Shown piece by piece: positions 54,661-63,915 of a DNA stretch of 64,000 nt. The position numbers were made by a program, and so were the translations under genes. The DNA is from Cyanobium gracile PCC 6307. Its GTDB lineage: Bacteria > Cyanobacteriota > Cyanobacteriia > PCC-6307 > Cyanobiaceae. The stretch lies in assembly GCF_000316515.1 (NCBI RefSeq), contig NC_019675.1, forward strand, positions 1,327,964 to 1,391,963, in the 5' to 3' direction. Under the pieces are notes generated by a model. That model was given only the letters and a program-made list of their open reading frames with translations, made no database searches and was not told the origin of the DNA. How positions within the stretch are numbered: the stretch's first letter is position 1; every line of letters begins with the position of its first letter.

Positions 54661-55535
54661 GCCGGCGGAGCGCTCAGCAGGGGGAAGCCCAGGGCGCGGC
54701 GCTCCTCCAGCCAGGCTTCGGCCACCTGCCGCGCCAGGTGGCGGATGCGGCCGATGGTGGCGGTGCGCTCGGTCACCGAGATCACGCCGCGGGCCTCCAG
54801 CAGGTTGAAGGTGTGGCTGCACTTGAGCACGTGGTCGAGGGCCGGGGCCGGCAGCCCGGCCGCCACCAGATCGGCGGCCTCGGCCTCATGCAGGGCGAAC
54901 AGCTGCAGCAGGCGTTCGGGGTTGGAGGCTTCGAAGTTGTAGGTGCACTGCCCCTTCTCGAAGGGCAGCCAGATGTCGCCGTAGCTGCGCTCCCCGTTCC
55001 AGCGCAGGTCCCAGATGCTCTCCACGTCCTGGAGGTACATCGCCAGCCGCTCCAGGCCGTAGGTGATCTCGATCGACACCGGCCGGCAGTCGAGGCCGCC
55101 GCACTGCTGGAAATAGGTGAACTGGGTCACCTCCATGCCATCGAGCCACACCTCCCAGCCCACGCCCCAGGCCCCCAGGGTGGGGGATTCCCAGTTGTCC
55201 TCCACGAAGCGGATGTCGTGGTCAGCGGCGTGGATGCCCAGGGTTTCGAGGGAGGCCAGGTAGGTCTCCTGGATGGCATCCGGCGAGGGCTTGATCAGCA
55301 CCTGGTACTGGAAGTAGTGCTGGGCCCGGTTGGGGTTGTCGCCGTAGCGGCCATCGGTGGGGCGCCGGCAGGGCTCGGGGTAGGCCACCGCCCAGGGCTC
55401 CGGGCCGATCGCCCGCAGCACGGTGTGGGGGCTCATGGTGCCGGCGCCCTTCTCCGTGTCGTAGGGCTGGAGGATCAGGCAACCCTGGTCGGCCCAGAAC
55501 CGGTTGAGGCTGGCGATGATGTCCTGGAAAAGCAT
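54657..55535 (-). CDS. glyQ: Glycyl-tRNA synthetase alpha subunit
   Basis: Catalytic subunit of the bacterial alpha2beta2 glycyl-tRNA synthetase. It begins [33 protein letters not shown] and contains [16 protein letters not shown] and the class II motif [16 protein letters not shown]. 292 residues, normal length. The beta subunit is not in this window. Confidence 0.98.
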   Translation of the reverse strand: MLFQDIIASLNRFWADQGCLILQPYDTEKGAGTMSPHTVLRAIGPEPWAVAYPEPCRRPTDGRYGDNPNRAQHYFQYQVLIKPSPDAIQETYLASLETLGIHAADHDIRFVEDNWESPTLGAWGVGWEVWLDGMEVTQFTYFQQCGGLDCRPVSIEITYGLERLAMYLQDVESIWDLRWNGERSYGDIWLPFEKGQCTYNFEASNPERLLQLFALHEAEAADLVAAGLPAPALDHVLKCSHTFNLLEARGVISVTERTATIGRIRHLARQVAEAWLEERRALGFPLLSAPPA

Positions 55536-55637
55536 GGTGCGCCGGTCGGATACGGGCCAGGACGGCAGGGACGTCGGCTTGATGCTGCCAGATCGGTGAT
55601 CAGCGATCGCGGCGGCGGTCAGGCCGCCACGGGGGCC

Positions 55638-56339
55638 TCAGGCCACCAGCTCCAGCATCCCCATCAGGCCACCGGCCAGGGAACGGTGGCGGGCCGCGGC
55701 GAAGCCGGCGGCGCGGGCCAGCTGCTCCTGCACCGGGCCGGTGGGGAAGCGGGCCAGGCTCTCCTCCAGCCAGGCGTACTGCTCCGGCAGGCCCACGGCG
55801 CGGGCGGTGGGCACCACCAGGCGGCGCAGGTAGAAGCGCTGGAAGGCCGCCGGGGCCGAGGCCGGATCGGGCCGGTTGAAATCCAGCACCGCCGCCCGCC
55901 CGCCCGGCCGCAGCAGGCGCCGCAGCTCCACCAGGCCGGCGGCGGGATCGGCCAGGTTGCGCAGGCCGTAGGCCATCACCGCCCCATCGGCCCAGCCATC
56001 GGCCAGACCGGTGGCCAGGGCATCGCCCTGCTGCCACTGCAGCGGCAACCAGGGCTGGCGGGCAGCGCGGCGGCGGGCGATGGCCAGCGGGGCGGCGGCC
56101 GCGTCCAGGCCCAGCACCAACCCGCCGGGACGGACGCGGGAGGCCAGCAGCAGGGCCAGGTCGCCGGTGCCGCAGCAGAGGTCGAGCAGGCGCTGGCCGG
56201 GGCGGGGGCGCAGCCAGAGCAGGGTCTGCCGTTTCCAGAGACGGTGCAGCCCCAGGCTGAGCAGATCGTTCAGCTGGTCGTAGCGGGGCGCGATGGTGTC
56301 GAACAGATCGCTGATCTGCCGGGGATCAACGGTGGCCAA
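55638..56339 (-). CDS. menG: Demethylphylloquinone/UbiE-type quinone methyltransferase
   Basis: SAM enzyme for the last step of phylloquinone synthesis in cyanobacteria. It has FDTIAPRYDQLNDLLSLGLHRLWKR, motif I LLDLCCGTGDLALLLA, and AVMAYGLRNLADP with the UbiE signature. 233 residues from TTG 56339, which matches the expected N terminus; no better ATG is near. Membrane-associated substrate. Confidence 0.92.
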   Translation of the reverse strand: MATVDPRQISDLFDTIAPRYDQLNDLLSLGLHRLWKRQTLLWLRPRPGQRLLDLCCGTGDLALLLASRVRPGGLVLGLDAAAAPLAIARRRAARQPWLPLQWQQGDALATGLADGWADGAVMAYGLRNLADPAAGLVELRRLLRPGGRAAVLDFNRPDPASAPAAFQRFYLRRLVVPTARAVGLPEQYAWLEESLARFPTGPVQEQLARAAGFAAARHRSLAGGLMGMLELVA

Positions 56340-56373
56340 ATCGGGTCGGAACGGGGGACGGCGGAATCGGGCC

Positions 56374-56697
56374 TCAGCCCTCGCCCTGCAGGGTCAGGGA
56401 GTCGTCCCAGGGCAGCACGATCGCATCCAGGCTGACGCCGGAGAGCTCCGGCTCGGGGGCCGCCAGACCACGGGCCTCCAGCCGCACCGGACTGGTGAAG
56501 GTGAGCACCATCACGGTGGCCAGGCCCACCGCCGCCGAGCAGACCATGCAGCCGGCGAGCATCAGGGAGAATTCGCGGCGGTCGGTGGCGGCCTGCATCA
56601 GCTGGAGGGCCCAGGCCACCAGCGCGATCACCACCACCACCACCACGAGCGCGATCACGGTGACCAGGGGCGTCGGCAGCAGCAGGAAGGCGTTCAC
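56374..56697 (-). CDS. Small membrane protein, function unknown
   Basis: 107-residue protein with two hydrophobic segments: VTVIALVVVVVVIALVAWALQ and LMLAGCMVCSAAVGLATVMVLTFT. A soluble tail ends AIVLPWDDSLTLQGEG. GTG 56697 is chosen; GTG 56715 would add six residues. The stop lies 34 bases before menG and is probably on its transcript. Name unknown, though the pattern looks like a conserved cyanobacterial protein. Confidence 0.65.
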   Translation of the reverse strand: MNAFLLLPTPLVTVIALVVVVVVIALVAWALQLMQAATDRREFSLMLAGCMVCSAAVGLATVMVLTFTSPVRLEARGLAAPEPELSGVSLDAIVLPWDDSLTLQGEG

Positions 56698-56777
56698 CGA
56701 TGCACCACGAACCACGAACGTTTCTCAATGTTACGGCGAGTGAAGGAGGTGGTGCGATCACTGCGGCCCTGGGCTGC

Positions 56778-57575
56778 TCAGCCCGCCGTCAGGCTCGTCA
56801 GCAGGGGCCGCAACGGCAGGCCGCGGCGCAGCAGGTCGGTCTTGATCTCCTCGACGGTGAGCACCCCGTCATGGAGCAGGGAGGCCAGCAGGGCGGCCGA
56901 GGCCCCGGCGACCTCGAGGGCCTCGGCGATGTGGTCGATGCAGCCGGCGCCTCCGGAGGCGATCACCGGCACCTCCACCGCCTCCACCACCGCCCGGGTC
57001 AGGGCGAGGTCGTAGCCCGCCTGGGTGCCGTCGCCGTCCATGGAGGTGAGCAGGATCTCCCCGGCCCCGAGGGCCACCACCCGCCGGGCCCAGGCCACCA
57101 CATCGAGGCCGGTGTTCTCCCGCCCCCCCTTGACGAACACATCCCAGCCGGGGGGCTCCCCGTCGGCGGCCGGGCGACGGCGGGCATCGATGGCCACCAC
57201 GATGCACTGACAGCCGAAGCGGTCGGCGCCGGCCGTCACCAGCTCGGGGGTGCGGACCGCCGAGGAATTGAGGCTCACCTTGTCGGCGCCGGCCCGCAGC
57301 AGCTCGGTGATGCCCTCGACGCTGACGATGCCACCGCCCACCGTGAAAGGGATCGTCACCGCCTCGGCGGTGCGGCGCACCATGTCGACGAGGGTGGCGC
57401 GGCCCTGGTGGCTGGCGGCGATGTCGAGGAAGACGAGCTCGTCGGCCCCGGAGGCGCTGTAGCGACAGGCCAGTTCCACCGGGTCGCCGGCGTCGCGCAG
57501 CCCGACGAAATTCACCCCCTTCACCACCCTGCCGTCGGCCACGTCGAGACAGGGGATGATCCGCTTGGCTACCAC
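56778..57575 (-). CDS. hisF: Imidazole glycerol phosphate synthase subunit HisF
   Basis: Cyclase subunit of histidine synthesis; with HisH it turns PRFAR into imidazole glycerol phosphate and AICAR. It starts [19 protein letters not shown] (catalytic Asp 12), has [32 protein letters not shown] (catalytic Asp) and ASGGAG. GTG 57575 gives 265 residues; the longer frame to 57821 runs through the next gene's opposite strand. Confidence 0.96.
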   Translation of the reverse strand: MVAKRIIPCLDVADGRVVKGVNFVGLRDAGDPVELACRYSASGADELVFLDIAASHQGRATLVDMVRRTAEAVTIPFTVGGGIVSVEGITELLRAGADKVSLNSSAVRTPELVTAGADRFGCQCIVVAIDARRRPAADGEPPGWDVFVKGGRENTGLDVVAWARRVVALGAGEILLTSMDGDGTQAGYDLALTRAVVEAVEVPVIASGGAGCIDHIAEALEVAGASAALLASLLHDGVLTVEEIKTDLLRRGLPLRPLLTSLTAG

Positions 57576-57618
57576 GGGTTCGCTGTTAGTGTTGCGCGAC
57601 TTTCTAATCGCGCCGGAC

Positions 57619-57831
57619 ATGGCCCAGGCTGGCATCACCATCGGTTCGAAGGTGCGGGTCACCCGCGTGCGCGATCGGATTCCGGCCGATCTGGTGGCAG
57701 CCCTCAAGGCCGATGCCACCGGCACGGTGAAGGATTTCCGTGTCACCGACGGCACCGGCATCGGTGTGGTGGTGGAGCTCAGCGGCGGCACCACCACCTG
57801 GTTCTTCGACGACGAGATCACCCCTGCCTGA
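57619..57831 (+). CDS. DUF2862 cyanobacterial protein
   Basis: 70-residue beta-rich protein ([25 protein letters not shown]) ending [13 protein letters not shown]. It matches the DUF2862 type, a small family typical of oxygenic phototrophs. ATG 57619 is used; hisF is read away from it on the other strand. chlG follows after 13 bases, so a link to chlorophyll or thylakoid biology is a reasonable guess only. Confidence 0.8.
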   Translation: MAQAGITIGSKVRVTRVRDRIPADLVAALKADATGTVKDFRVTDGTGIGVVVELSGGTTTWFFDDEITPA

Positions 57832-57844
57832 GACGGCCCAACCC

Positions 57845-58861
57845 ATGAGCCAGAGCCCCGAACCCAGCGCCGGCTCCCCAGGCGTCTCCGGTGGCGCCCG
57901 TCAGCTGCTCGGGATGAAGGGTGCCGCCGGCACCTCCAACATCTGGAAGATCCGGCTGCAGCTGATGAAGCCCGTGACCTGGATTCCCCTCATCTGGGGA
58001 GTCATCTGCGGCGCGGCGGCCTCCGGCAATTTCCACTGGACCCTTACTGAGGTGGGAGCGTCCGTCGCCTGCATGCTGATGAGCGGGCCGCTGCTGGCCG
58101 GCTACACCCAGACCATCAACGACTACTACGACCGCGAGATCGACGCGATCAACGAGCCCTACCGGCCGATCCCGTCCGGGGCCATTCCCCTGGGCCAGGT
58201 GCGCCTCCAGATCGTGGTGCTGCTGCTGGCGGGGCTGGCGGTGGCCTGGGGCCTGGATGTCTGGGCCGGCCACAGCACCCCGGTGCTGCTGCTGCTGGCC
58301 CTGGGCGGCTCCTTCGTGAGCTACATCTATTCGGCGCCACCGCTGAAGCTGAAGCAGAACGGCTGGCTGGGCAACTACGCCCTGGGCGCCAGCTACATCG
58401 CCCTGCCCTGGTGGGCCGGCCAGGCCCTGTTCGGCCAGCTCACCTGGGCCACGGCCCTGCTCACCCTGGCCTACAGCCTGGCGGGACTGGGCATCGCCGT
58501 CGTCAACGACTTCAAGAGCGTCGAAGGGGACCGGGCCCTGGGGCTGCAATCACTGCCGGTGGTGTTCGGCGTCCAACGGGCCAGCTGGATCAGCGCCGGC
58601 ATGATCGACCTCTTCCAACTGGCGATGGTGGCGGTGCTGATCGCCATCGGCCAGCACTTCGCCGCGGTGCTGCTGGTGCTGCTGATCATTCCCCAGATCA
58701 CGTTCCAGGACATCTGGCTGCTGCGTGATCCTGTCGCCTTCGATGTGAAGTACCAGGCCAGCGCCCAGCCGTTTCTCGTCCTTGGGATGCTTGTCACCGC
58801 CCTGGCGATCGGCCACAGTGACCTGACCGCATTCGCTGCGCTGACGGCACCGCTGCCATGA
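57845..58861 (+). CDS. chlG: Chlorophyll synthase
   Basis: Membrane prenyltransferase that adds the phytyl or geranylgeranyl tail to chlorophyllide. The substrate motif [21 protein letters not shown] is complete (split in two stretches here: NDYYDREID and [10 protein letters not shown]), and a second aspartate motif is [19 protein letters not shown]. About nine membrane spans. 338 residues from ATG 57845. Its stop overlaps the PBP gene (ATGA). Confidence 0.96.
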   Translation: MSQSPEPSAGSPGVSGGARQLLGMKGAAGTSNIWKIRLQLMKPVTWIPLIWGVICGAAASGNFHWTLTEVGASVACMLMSGPLLAGYTQTINDYYDREIDAINEPYRPIPSGAIPLGQVRLQIVVLLLAGLAVAWGLDVWAGHSTPVLLLLALGGSFVSYIYSAPPLKLKQNGWLGNYALGASYIALPWWAGQALFGQLTWATALLTLAYSLAGLGIAVVNDFKSVEGDRALGLQSLPVVFGVQRASWISAGMIDLFQLAMVAVLIAIGQHFAAVLLVLLIIPQITFQDIWLLRDPVAFDVKYQASAQPFLVLGMLVTALAIGHSDLTAFAALTAPLP

Positions 58862-61050
58862 CCAGGGTGGGCCTGTCCACGGCCACCACCGGCCCGCGGC
58901 AGCCCGGTGAGCCACCGCCCAGCCGGCCTTCACGACGCTCCGGCTGGCGCCTGCTCGCCCCGGCCCTGGCGGCCACCGCCGTGGGCGGGCTCGTCGCCCT
59001 GGGGCAGACGAGCGTGGTGCGCGGCCTCGACGGGATGCTGCCCGATGCCAGCCGCATCACCAGCTTCAACCGGCCGGGGACGATCACGATCCTCTCCTCC
59101 GACGGCCAGGTGGTGCTCAAGAAGGGGCCCGCCACCCGGGAGAAACTGCCCGCCGGCAAGATGCCGCTGCTGATCCAGCGTGCCTTCGTGGCCGCCGAGG
59201 ACCGGCGCTTCTACCAGCACGACGGCATCGACCTGTTCGGCATCAGCCGCGCCGTGCTGCGCAACCTCCAGCAGGGGGCCGTGGAGGAGGGTGCCAGCAC
59301 GATCACCCAGCAGCTGGCCCGCACCGTGTTCCTGAGCCAGGACCGCACGATCATGCGGAAGCTCAAGGAAGCGGCCCTGGCCGGAAAGATCGAGCGCCAG
59401 CTGAGCAAGGCGCAGATCCTCGAGCAGTACCTCAACTACGTGTATCTGGGCTCCAGCGCCTACGGCGTCTCCGATGCGGCCTGGATCTACTTCTCCAAGC
59501 GTCCCGACCAGCTCACCCTGCCGGAGGCGGCCCTGATCGCCGGCCTGCCGCCGGCGCCTTCGGTGTATTCGCCGCTGGTGAATCCGGAGGTGGCGCTGCG
59601 GCGGCGGTCGATCGTGCTGCGGCGCATGCGGGAGGCCGGCTTTATCGACGATGAACAGCTGCAGCGGGCCGAGGACGCCCCCCTGGCGCTGAAGCCGGCG
59701 GAGCCGAAGTACTTCTACAACCCGGCGCCCTGGTACACCAGCTGGCTGGAGCAGGAACTGCCCAAGGTGCTCAGCAAGGAGCAGCTGGAGGTGGGCGGGC
59801 TCACGATCCGCAGCGGGCTGAATGCGGCCTGGCAGGCGGAGGCCCAGAAGACGATCGACTCCTACGCCACCGGCAGCATGGAGGGGGCCCTGGTGGCCAT
59901 GGAACCCGGCACGGGGCTGGTGCGGGCGATGGTGGGCGGCAAGGACTGGGAGAAGACCCAGTTCAACCGGGCTTCCCAGGCGCTGCGCTCCCCGGGCTCC
60001 ACCTTCAAGCTGTTCGTCTACCTGACGGCCCTCAAGCTGGGGATGAAGCCGGAGGACACGGTGCTGGATTCGGCCCGCTGCTTCGGCAAGTACTGCCCCA
60101 GGAACTTCGGCAACCGCTACATGGGCCGGGTGAGCCTGGCCACGGCGCTCCAGAACTCCCTCAACATCGTGGCGGTGGGGCTGCTCCAGAAGCTGGGCTA
60201 CGACCCGGTGATCGCCACCGCCAAGAGCCTCGGCATCCACCGGGAACTGGGCCGCTACCTGTCGATGGCGATCGGCGCCAACGAGCAGACGGTGCTCGAC
60301 ATGACGGCCGCCTATGCGGCGCTGGTGAACCGCGGTGTGTACATCCAGCCGCTGCCCTTCGAGGAGATCTACGGGCCGGAGGGGGAACTGCTGTGGTCGC
60401 GCCGGGCCAACGGCCCCCGCGGCACCCGGGCGGTGAGCAGCGACATCGCCGACGCGATGGTCTGGATGCTGCAGCAGGTGGTGCGGGGCGGCACCGGCGG
60501 CGGCGCCGCCCTCGCCGACCGGGCGGTGGCCGGCAAGACCGGCACCTCGGAGGGGGGTCGGGATCTCTGGTTCATCGGCTCCATCCCCCAGCTCACCACC
60601 GGCGTCTGGCTGGGGTACGACAACAACCGGCAGACGGGCACCACCAGCGTGCTGGCCACCTACGCCTGGCGGACCTTCATGGAACCGGTCACCAAGGGGA
60701 TGCCGGTCCAGGCGTTCCCGCCCAAGCCGACGCTCACCGGCACCTTCAAACCGGTGCCGGGCAAGAAGACCACCGAGCGCGACGCCCGGCCCCAGGACAG
60801 CGGCAGCCGTGAGACCCCGAGCTGGCAGGCACCGGATCTGGAGCCCAGCCGCCTCACCCCCCCCGACCGGGAGCCCCCCACTGAGCAGCCGCCCTCCCAG
60901 GCCGATCCGACCCAGACGGCACCCCCGAACAATCCCGTCGCCGCACCCCGCTCCCGCGACGCGGCCATCCCTCCGCCGGCCCCGCCGCCGGAGCCCGCCG
61001 CCCCCCTGCCGCCGCCGCCACCTGTCGCCGCCCCGCCCCCACCGCCCTAG
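58858..61050 (+). CDS. Class A penicillin-binding protein
   Basis: Bifunctional peptidoglycan glycosyltransferase/transpeptidase of the PBP1A type. One membrane anchor near residue 40 is followed by the glycosyltransferase domain (FVAAEDRRFYQHDGIDL, EGASTITQQLART) and the transpeptidase domain with SPGSTFK (Ser nucleophile), SLN (in QNSLNIVAV) and KTGTSEGG. The last 100 residues are a Pro-rich, probably disordered tail. 730 residues. It overlaps chlG. Confidence 0.94.
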   Translation: MTRVGLSTATTGPRQPGEPPPSRPSRRSGWRLLAPALAATAVGGLVALGQTSVVRGLDGMLPDASRITSFNRPGTITILSSDGQVVLKKGPATREKLPAGKMPLLIQRAFVAAEDRRFYQHDGIDLFGISRAVLRNLQQGAVEEGASTITQQLARTVFLSQDRTIMRKLKEAALAGKIERQLSKAQILEQYLNYVYLGSSAYGVSDAAWIYFSKRPDQLTLPEAALIAGLPPAPSVYSPLVNPEVALRRRSIVLRRMREAGFIDDEQLQRAEDAPLALKPAEPKYFYNPAPWYTSWLEQELPKVLSKEQLEVGGLTIRSGLNAAWQAEAQKTIDSYATGSMEGALVAMEPGTGLVRAMVGGKDWEKTQFNRASQALRSPGSTFKLFVYLTALKLGMKPEDTVLDSARCFGKYCPRNFGNRYMGRVSLATALQNSLNIVAVGLLQKLGYDPVIATAKSLGIHRELGRYLSMAIGANEQTVLDMTAAYAALVNRGVYIQPLPFEEIYGPEGELLWSRRANGPRGTRAVSSDIADAMVWMLQQVVRGGTGGGAALADRAVAGKTGTSEGGRDLWFIGSIPQLTTGVWLGYDNNRQTGTTSVLATYAWRTFMEPVTKGMPVQAFPPKPTLTGTFKPVPGKKTTERDARPQDSGSRETPSWQAPDLEPSRLTPPDREPPTEQPPSQADPTQTAPPNNPVAAPRSRDAAIPPPAPPPEPAAPLPPPPPVAAPPPPP

Positions 61051-62465
61051 GCGGTGTCCGGCCCCCGCAGCAGGGCGGCGTAGAAGCCGTCGCCGCCGCC
61101 GCACTCCGCCGCCGCGGGAGTGGGCCACCACTGGCGTTCCTCCAGCAGGGTCCAGTCCGGATGGGCCGCCAGCAGCGCGGCGATCTGGGCGCCGTTCTCG
61201 CGCGGTTCCACCGTGCAGGTGGCATAGAGGAGCCGGCCGCCCGGGGCCAGCAGCGGCAGCATCGCCTCCAGCAGCTGGCGCTGCAGGATCACCAGGCCGT
61301 CGATGGCGTCGGGGGTGATCCGCCAGCGGGCGTCGGGGTGGCGGGCCAGGGTGCCGAGCCCGGAGCAGGGGGCATCCAGCAGGATCCGCTCGAAATGGCC
61401 CCGCCAGTGGGGCTTCAGCTCGCCGAGGCCGGTGGCGTCGGCGGCCAGGGAGCGGATCGTGGTGAGTCCCAGCCGCTCGGCGTTGTGATCCAGCCGCCGC
61501 AGCCGGGCTTCGGAGCGATCCAGCGCCCACACCTCGCCCCGGTCGCCGATCAGCTCGGCCAGGTGGGTGCTCTTGCCCCCAGGGGCGGCGCAGGCATCGA
61601 GGATCCGCTGGCCGGGCCTTGGGTCGAGCAGGGGGGCGATGGCCTGGGCGCTGCGGTCCTGCACGCACCAGAGCCCCTCGCCGTAGCCCGGCAGCTCGCG
61701 GGGGTCCCCCACCCGCTCCAGCAGGGTGAGGCCATGGGGAGCACCGGGCAGGGCGCGGGCCGCCACGCCGGCGTCCTGGAAGCGCACCAGCAGGGCCTCC
61801 CGGCTGGTGCGCAGGGCATTGACCCGCAGATCGAGGGGGGGCACGGCGTTGCAGGCCAGGGCAAAGGCCTCGGCCCGCTCCGGCGGCAGCCAGTCGAGCA
61901 GCCCAGCGGCGAGCCAGGGGGGCAGGGAGCGGCGCACGGCCAGGGCGGCGGCGGTGTCGGCCGGCAGTGCCAGCCCATCCCAGGGCTCCAGGCAGGGTCC
62001 GCCGTCGGGCTGGCGCTGGCGCCGCCGCAGCAGGGAGCGCAGCAGGCCGTTCACCACCGGCGCCAGCCGGCCCAGCCCGGCGCGCTTGGCCAGGGCCACC
62101 GTGGTGCTCACCGCCGCCGCCGCCGGCACCCGGTCGCTGAACAGAAGCTGGTAGAGCCCCACGTGCAGCAGCCAGCGCAGGGCCGGTGGCTGACGCTGGG
62201 CGCTCACCTTGCCGAGGGCGTCGATCCAGCCGTCGAGCAGGAGCCGCTGGCGGATGGCCCCGTAGGCGATCTCGGTGGCCAGGCCGCGGTCGGCCGGCGA
62301 GAGGTGTCCACCGGCGCGGGCCAGGGAGGCCAGCTCCCGCTCCAGGGCGGCGTCGGCGTAGGCCCCGGCCGCGACCGCCTGCAGCACCTGCCAGGCCAGC
62401 TGCCGGGAGGCCAGGCCGGGGACGACGTCGCTGGCGTGAATCGGCGGACTCCCGGGACGAATCAA
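61047..62465 (-). CDS. rsmB: 16S rRNA m5C967 methyltransferase
   Basis: SAM-dependent RNA methyltransferase. The N-terminal NusB-like domain (residues 15-160) precedes a Rossmann domain with DACAAPGGKSTHLAE, LLDAPCSGLGTLARHPD and YATCTVEPRENG. The two cysteines in DAPCS and ATCT are the catalytic pair. 472 residues. The 3' end overlaps the PBP gene by four bases, convergent. Confidence 0.94.
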   Translation of the reverse strand: MIRPGSPPIHASDVVPGLASRQLAWQVLQAVAAGAYADAALERELASLARAGGHLSPADRGLATEIAYGAIRQRLLLDGWIDALGKVSAQRQPPALRWLLHVGLYQLLFSDRVPAAAAVSTTVALAKRAGLGRLAPVVNGLLRSLLRRRQRQPDGGPCLEPWDGLALPADTAAALAVRRSLPPWLAAGLLDWLPPERAEAFALACNAVPPLDLRVNALRTSREALLVRFQDAGVAARALPGAPHGLTLLERVGDPRELPGYGEGLWCVQDRSAQAIAPLLDPRPGQRILDACAAPGGKSTHLAELIGDRGEVWALDRSEARLRRLDHNAERLGLTTIRSLAADATGLGELKPHWRGHFERILLDAPCSGLGTLARHPDARWRITPDAIDGLVILQRQLLEAMLPLLAPGGRLLYATCTVEPRENGAQIAALLAAHPDWTLLEERQWWPTPAAAECGGGDGFYAALLRGPDTA

Positions 62466-62872
62466 TCCTTTGTACAGGAGGACCCGGCCGTCGGCAGGAG
62501 CGCAGCGGGCGGGTGCCAGCGGTGCTGGGCCAGGGGCAGGCGGCCGTCGGGGGCCACGGCGATCCCCTCGGCCAGCAGCAGCTCCCGCTGCATCCAGTCG
62601 CTGCCCTCGCGGCCGGGGCTCATGGCGATCCGCCCCTGGGCATTCACCACCCGGTGCCAGGGCACCGGGGAGGGCAGGGGCAGGCGCCGCAGGGCCCAGC
62701 CCACCTGGCGGGCGCAGCCCCAGGCCCCGATCAGCTCGGCGACCTGGCCGTAGGTGGCCAACTGCCCGGAGGGGATGTGGGCCACCATCGCGTAGACGCG
62801 ATGGTCGAAGGAAAGGGGCGCGGCGGGAGTGGCGGCTTCTGAAGGAGGGAAGGACACGGCTTGCCGAAGCAC
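62462..62872 (-). CDS. Alkyltransferase-like protein (MGMT family without Cys)
   Basis: 136-residue protein of the O6-alkylguanine transferase fold. The usual active-site PCHR reads PWHRVVNAQG, with Trp in place of Cys, as in alkyltransferase-like proteins. These bind O6-alkylguanine and flag it for nucleotide excision repair. DNA-binding helix signature: YGQVAELIGAWGCARQVGWALR. It starts at GTG 62872 and its stop overlaps rsmB (ATGA). Confidence 0.88.
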   Translation of the reverse strand: MLRQAVSFPPSEAATPAAPLSFDHRVYAMVAHIPSGQLATYGQVAELIGAWGCARQVGWALRRLPLPSPVPWHRVVNAQGRIAMSPGREGSDWMQRELLLAEGIAVAPDGRLPLAQHRWHPPAALLPTAGSSCTKD

Positions 62873-63015
62873 GGAACGCAGACTAATCGCTGTGGAACCC
62901 GGACTACGGACCCGTGGAACTCATCAAGCCAATTGATGTCACCTGAATCACAGTAGGAATTGAGGGCAAAGACAGGGGGCCTGAGTTCAACGGCTTACAT
63001 TGCATCTGTCCACTC

Positions 63016-63046
63016 CTGACAACGTTCTGCAGACGGCAGTTGTCAG
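63016..63046. promoter_or_regulatory. Inverted repeat upstream of a hypothetical gene
   Basis: CTGACAAC (63016-63023) and GTTGTCAG (63039-63046) form perfect 8-base arms around 15 bases. The site ends 24 bases before the ATG at 63071. It may be an operator or a 5' leader hairpin. The surrounding 200 bases are AT-richer than the host average. Confidence 0.5.
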
Positions 63047-63070
63047 CTCACTGTCTGGAATCCAACGATC

Positions 63071-63904
63071 ATGCTTGTTTCCACTTTTGAGCTCCTCTTC
63101 AAGGCCACCGCACCGGCCAACCCACCTCTGGTGCGTGTCCCCGGGGCAGCACGGGGAATCCTTCAAGGGTACTTTCTGACGATTGCGAACACGTCAACAA
63201 CGTCGTTGACCTTTCTGCTGACCTTCAACGCCACCACGCCAGCCCTCAATCTGGCGCAGACCGTTCAGGCCACTGACGTGACGGGAGGCAATTCGTTTGG
63301 AGATCTCACCCCAACCGCCGATCCCAATCGCTTCACCCTGAGCGTGAGGGTGCCGGGCAGGGACACCGCCCTGGTGATTCTTCAACCCGACGTGACGTTG
63401 GCGAATCTGCCTGACTCGGTGGAGTTCCGCGGCTTCGTGGAGATCGAGATCACCACCCGCACCTTCCAGGGGCAGACCTTCGATGTGCTGCTGACGCCCG
63501 AACATCGCGGCACGTTCCTGCCCAACAATTTCTCCTTCGTGCCTCCACCCCTGCCAGTCGCCAACAACAACGGCAGGGACTTCGACCAGTTGATCGTGGC
63601 CCTGCCCACGGCCACCGGCAGCGCCCTGTTCCGCCTGCCCTCGCCGGTGCGGGACCTCAAGCCGCTGATCGACAACACGAATCCGATCCCCTTCCCGGGA
63701 CGCCCCCTGCCGTCACTGCCCGAAGTGCTGCCGGGACCGGTGCCCCCCGGGCCGGTGCCGCCGATCGCCGGTGCGGTGGCGGATCCTGAGCTGAGGGCGA
63801 CGCTGGCGCGTCTCCAGGACGGTCTGAGCCTGATGGCCCGCACCATCGATTCGCTTTCGGGCGAAACGGCCGGGGCCGACTCCTTCGTGTCCCCGGAACC
63901 CTGA
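63071..63904 (+). CDS. Protein of unknown function, beta-rich with Pro-rich C-terminal region
   Basis: 277 residues, no signal peptide and no membrane span. The first 170 residues have repeating hydrophobic/polar alternation (GYFLTIANTSTTSLTFLLTF, RFTLSVRVPG), suggesting a beta-sandwich. A Pro/Gly linker (LPGPVPPGPVPP) precedes a short coiled-like helix (LRATLARLQDGLSLMARTIDSL). No family recognised. It stands alone behind an inverted repeat; GGAA lies about ten bases before the ATG. Confidence 0.75.
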   Translation: MLVSTFELLFKATAPANPPLVRVPGAARGILQGYFLTIANTSTTSLTFLLTFNATTPALNLAQTVQATDVTGGNSFGDLTPTADPNRFTLSVRVPGRDTALVILQPDVTLANLPDSVEFRGFVEIEITTRTFQGQTFDVLLTPEHRGTFLPNNFSFVPPPLPVANNNGRDFDQLIVALPTATGSALFRLPSPVRDLKPLIDNTNPIPFPGRPLPSLPEVLPGPVPPGPVPPIAGAVADPELRATLARLQDGLSLMARTIDSLSGETAGADSFVSPEP

Positions 63905-63915
63905 CGGGCCTGCGC

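Noticed and set aside
58930-61668. 912-codon minus-strand frame over the PBP gene
   Set aside because: It is antisense to a PBP with all catalytic motifs; the translation is Arg/Pro/Gly-rich noise.
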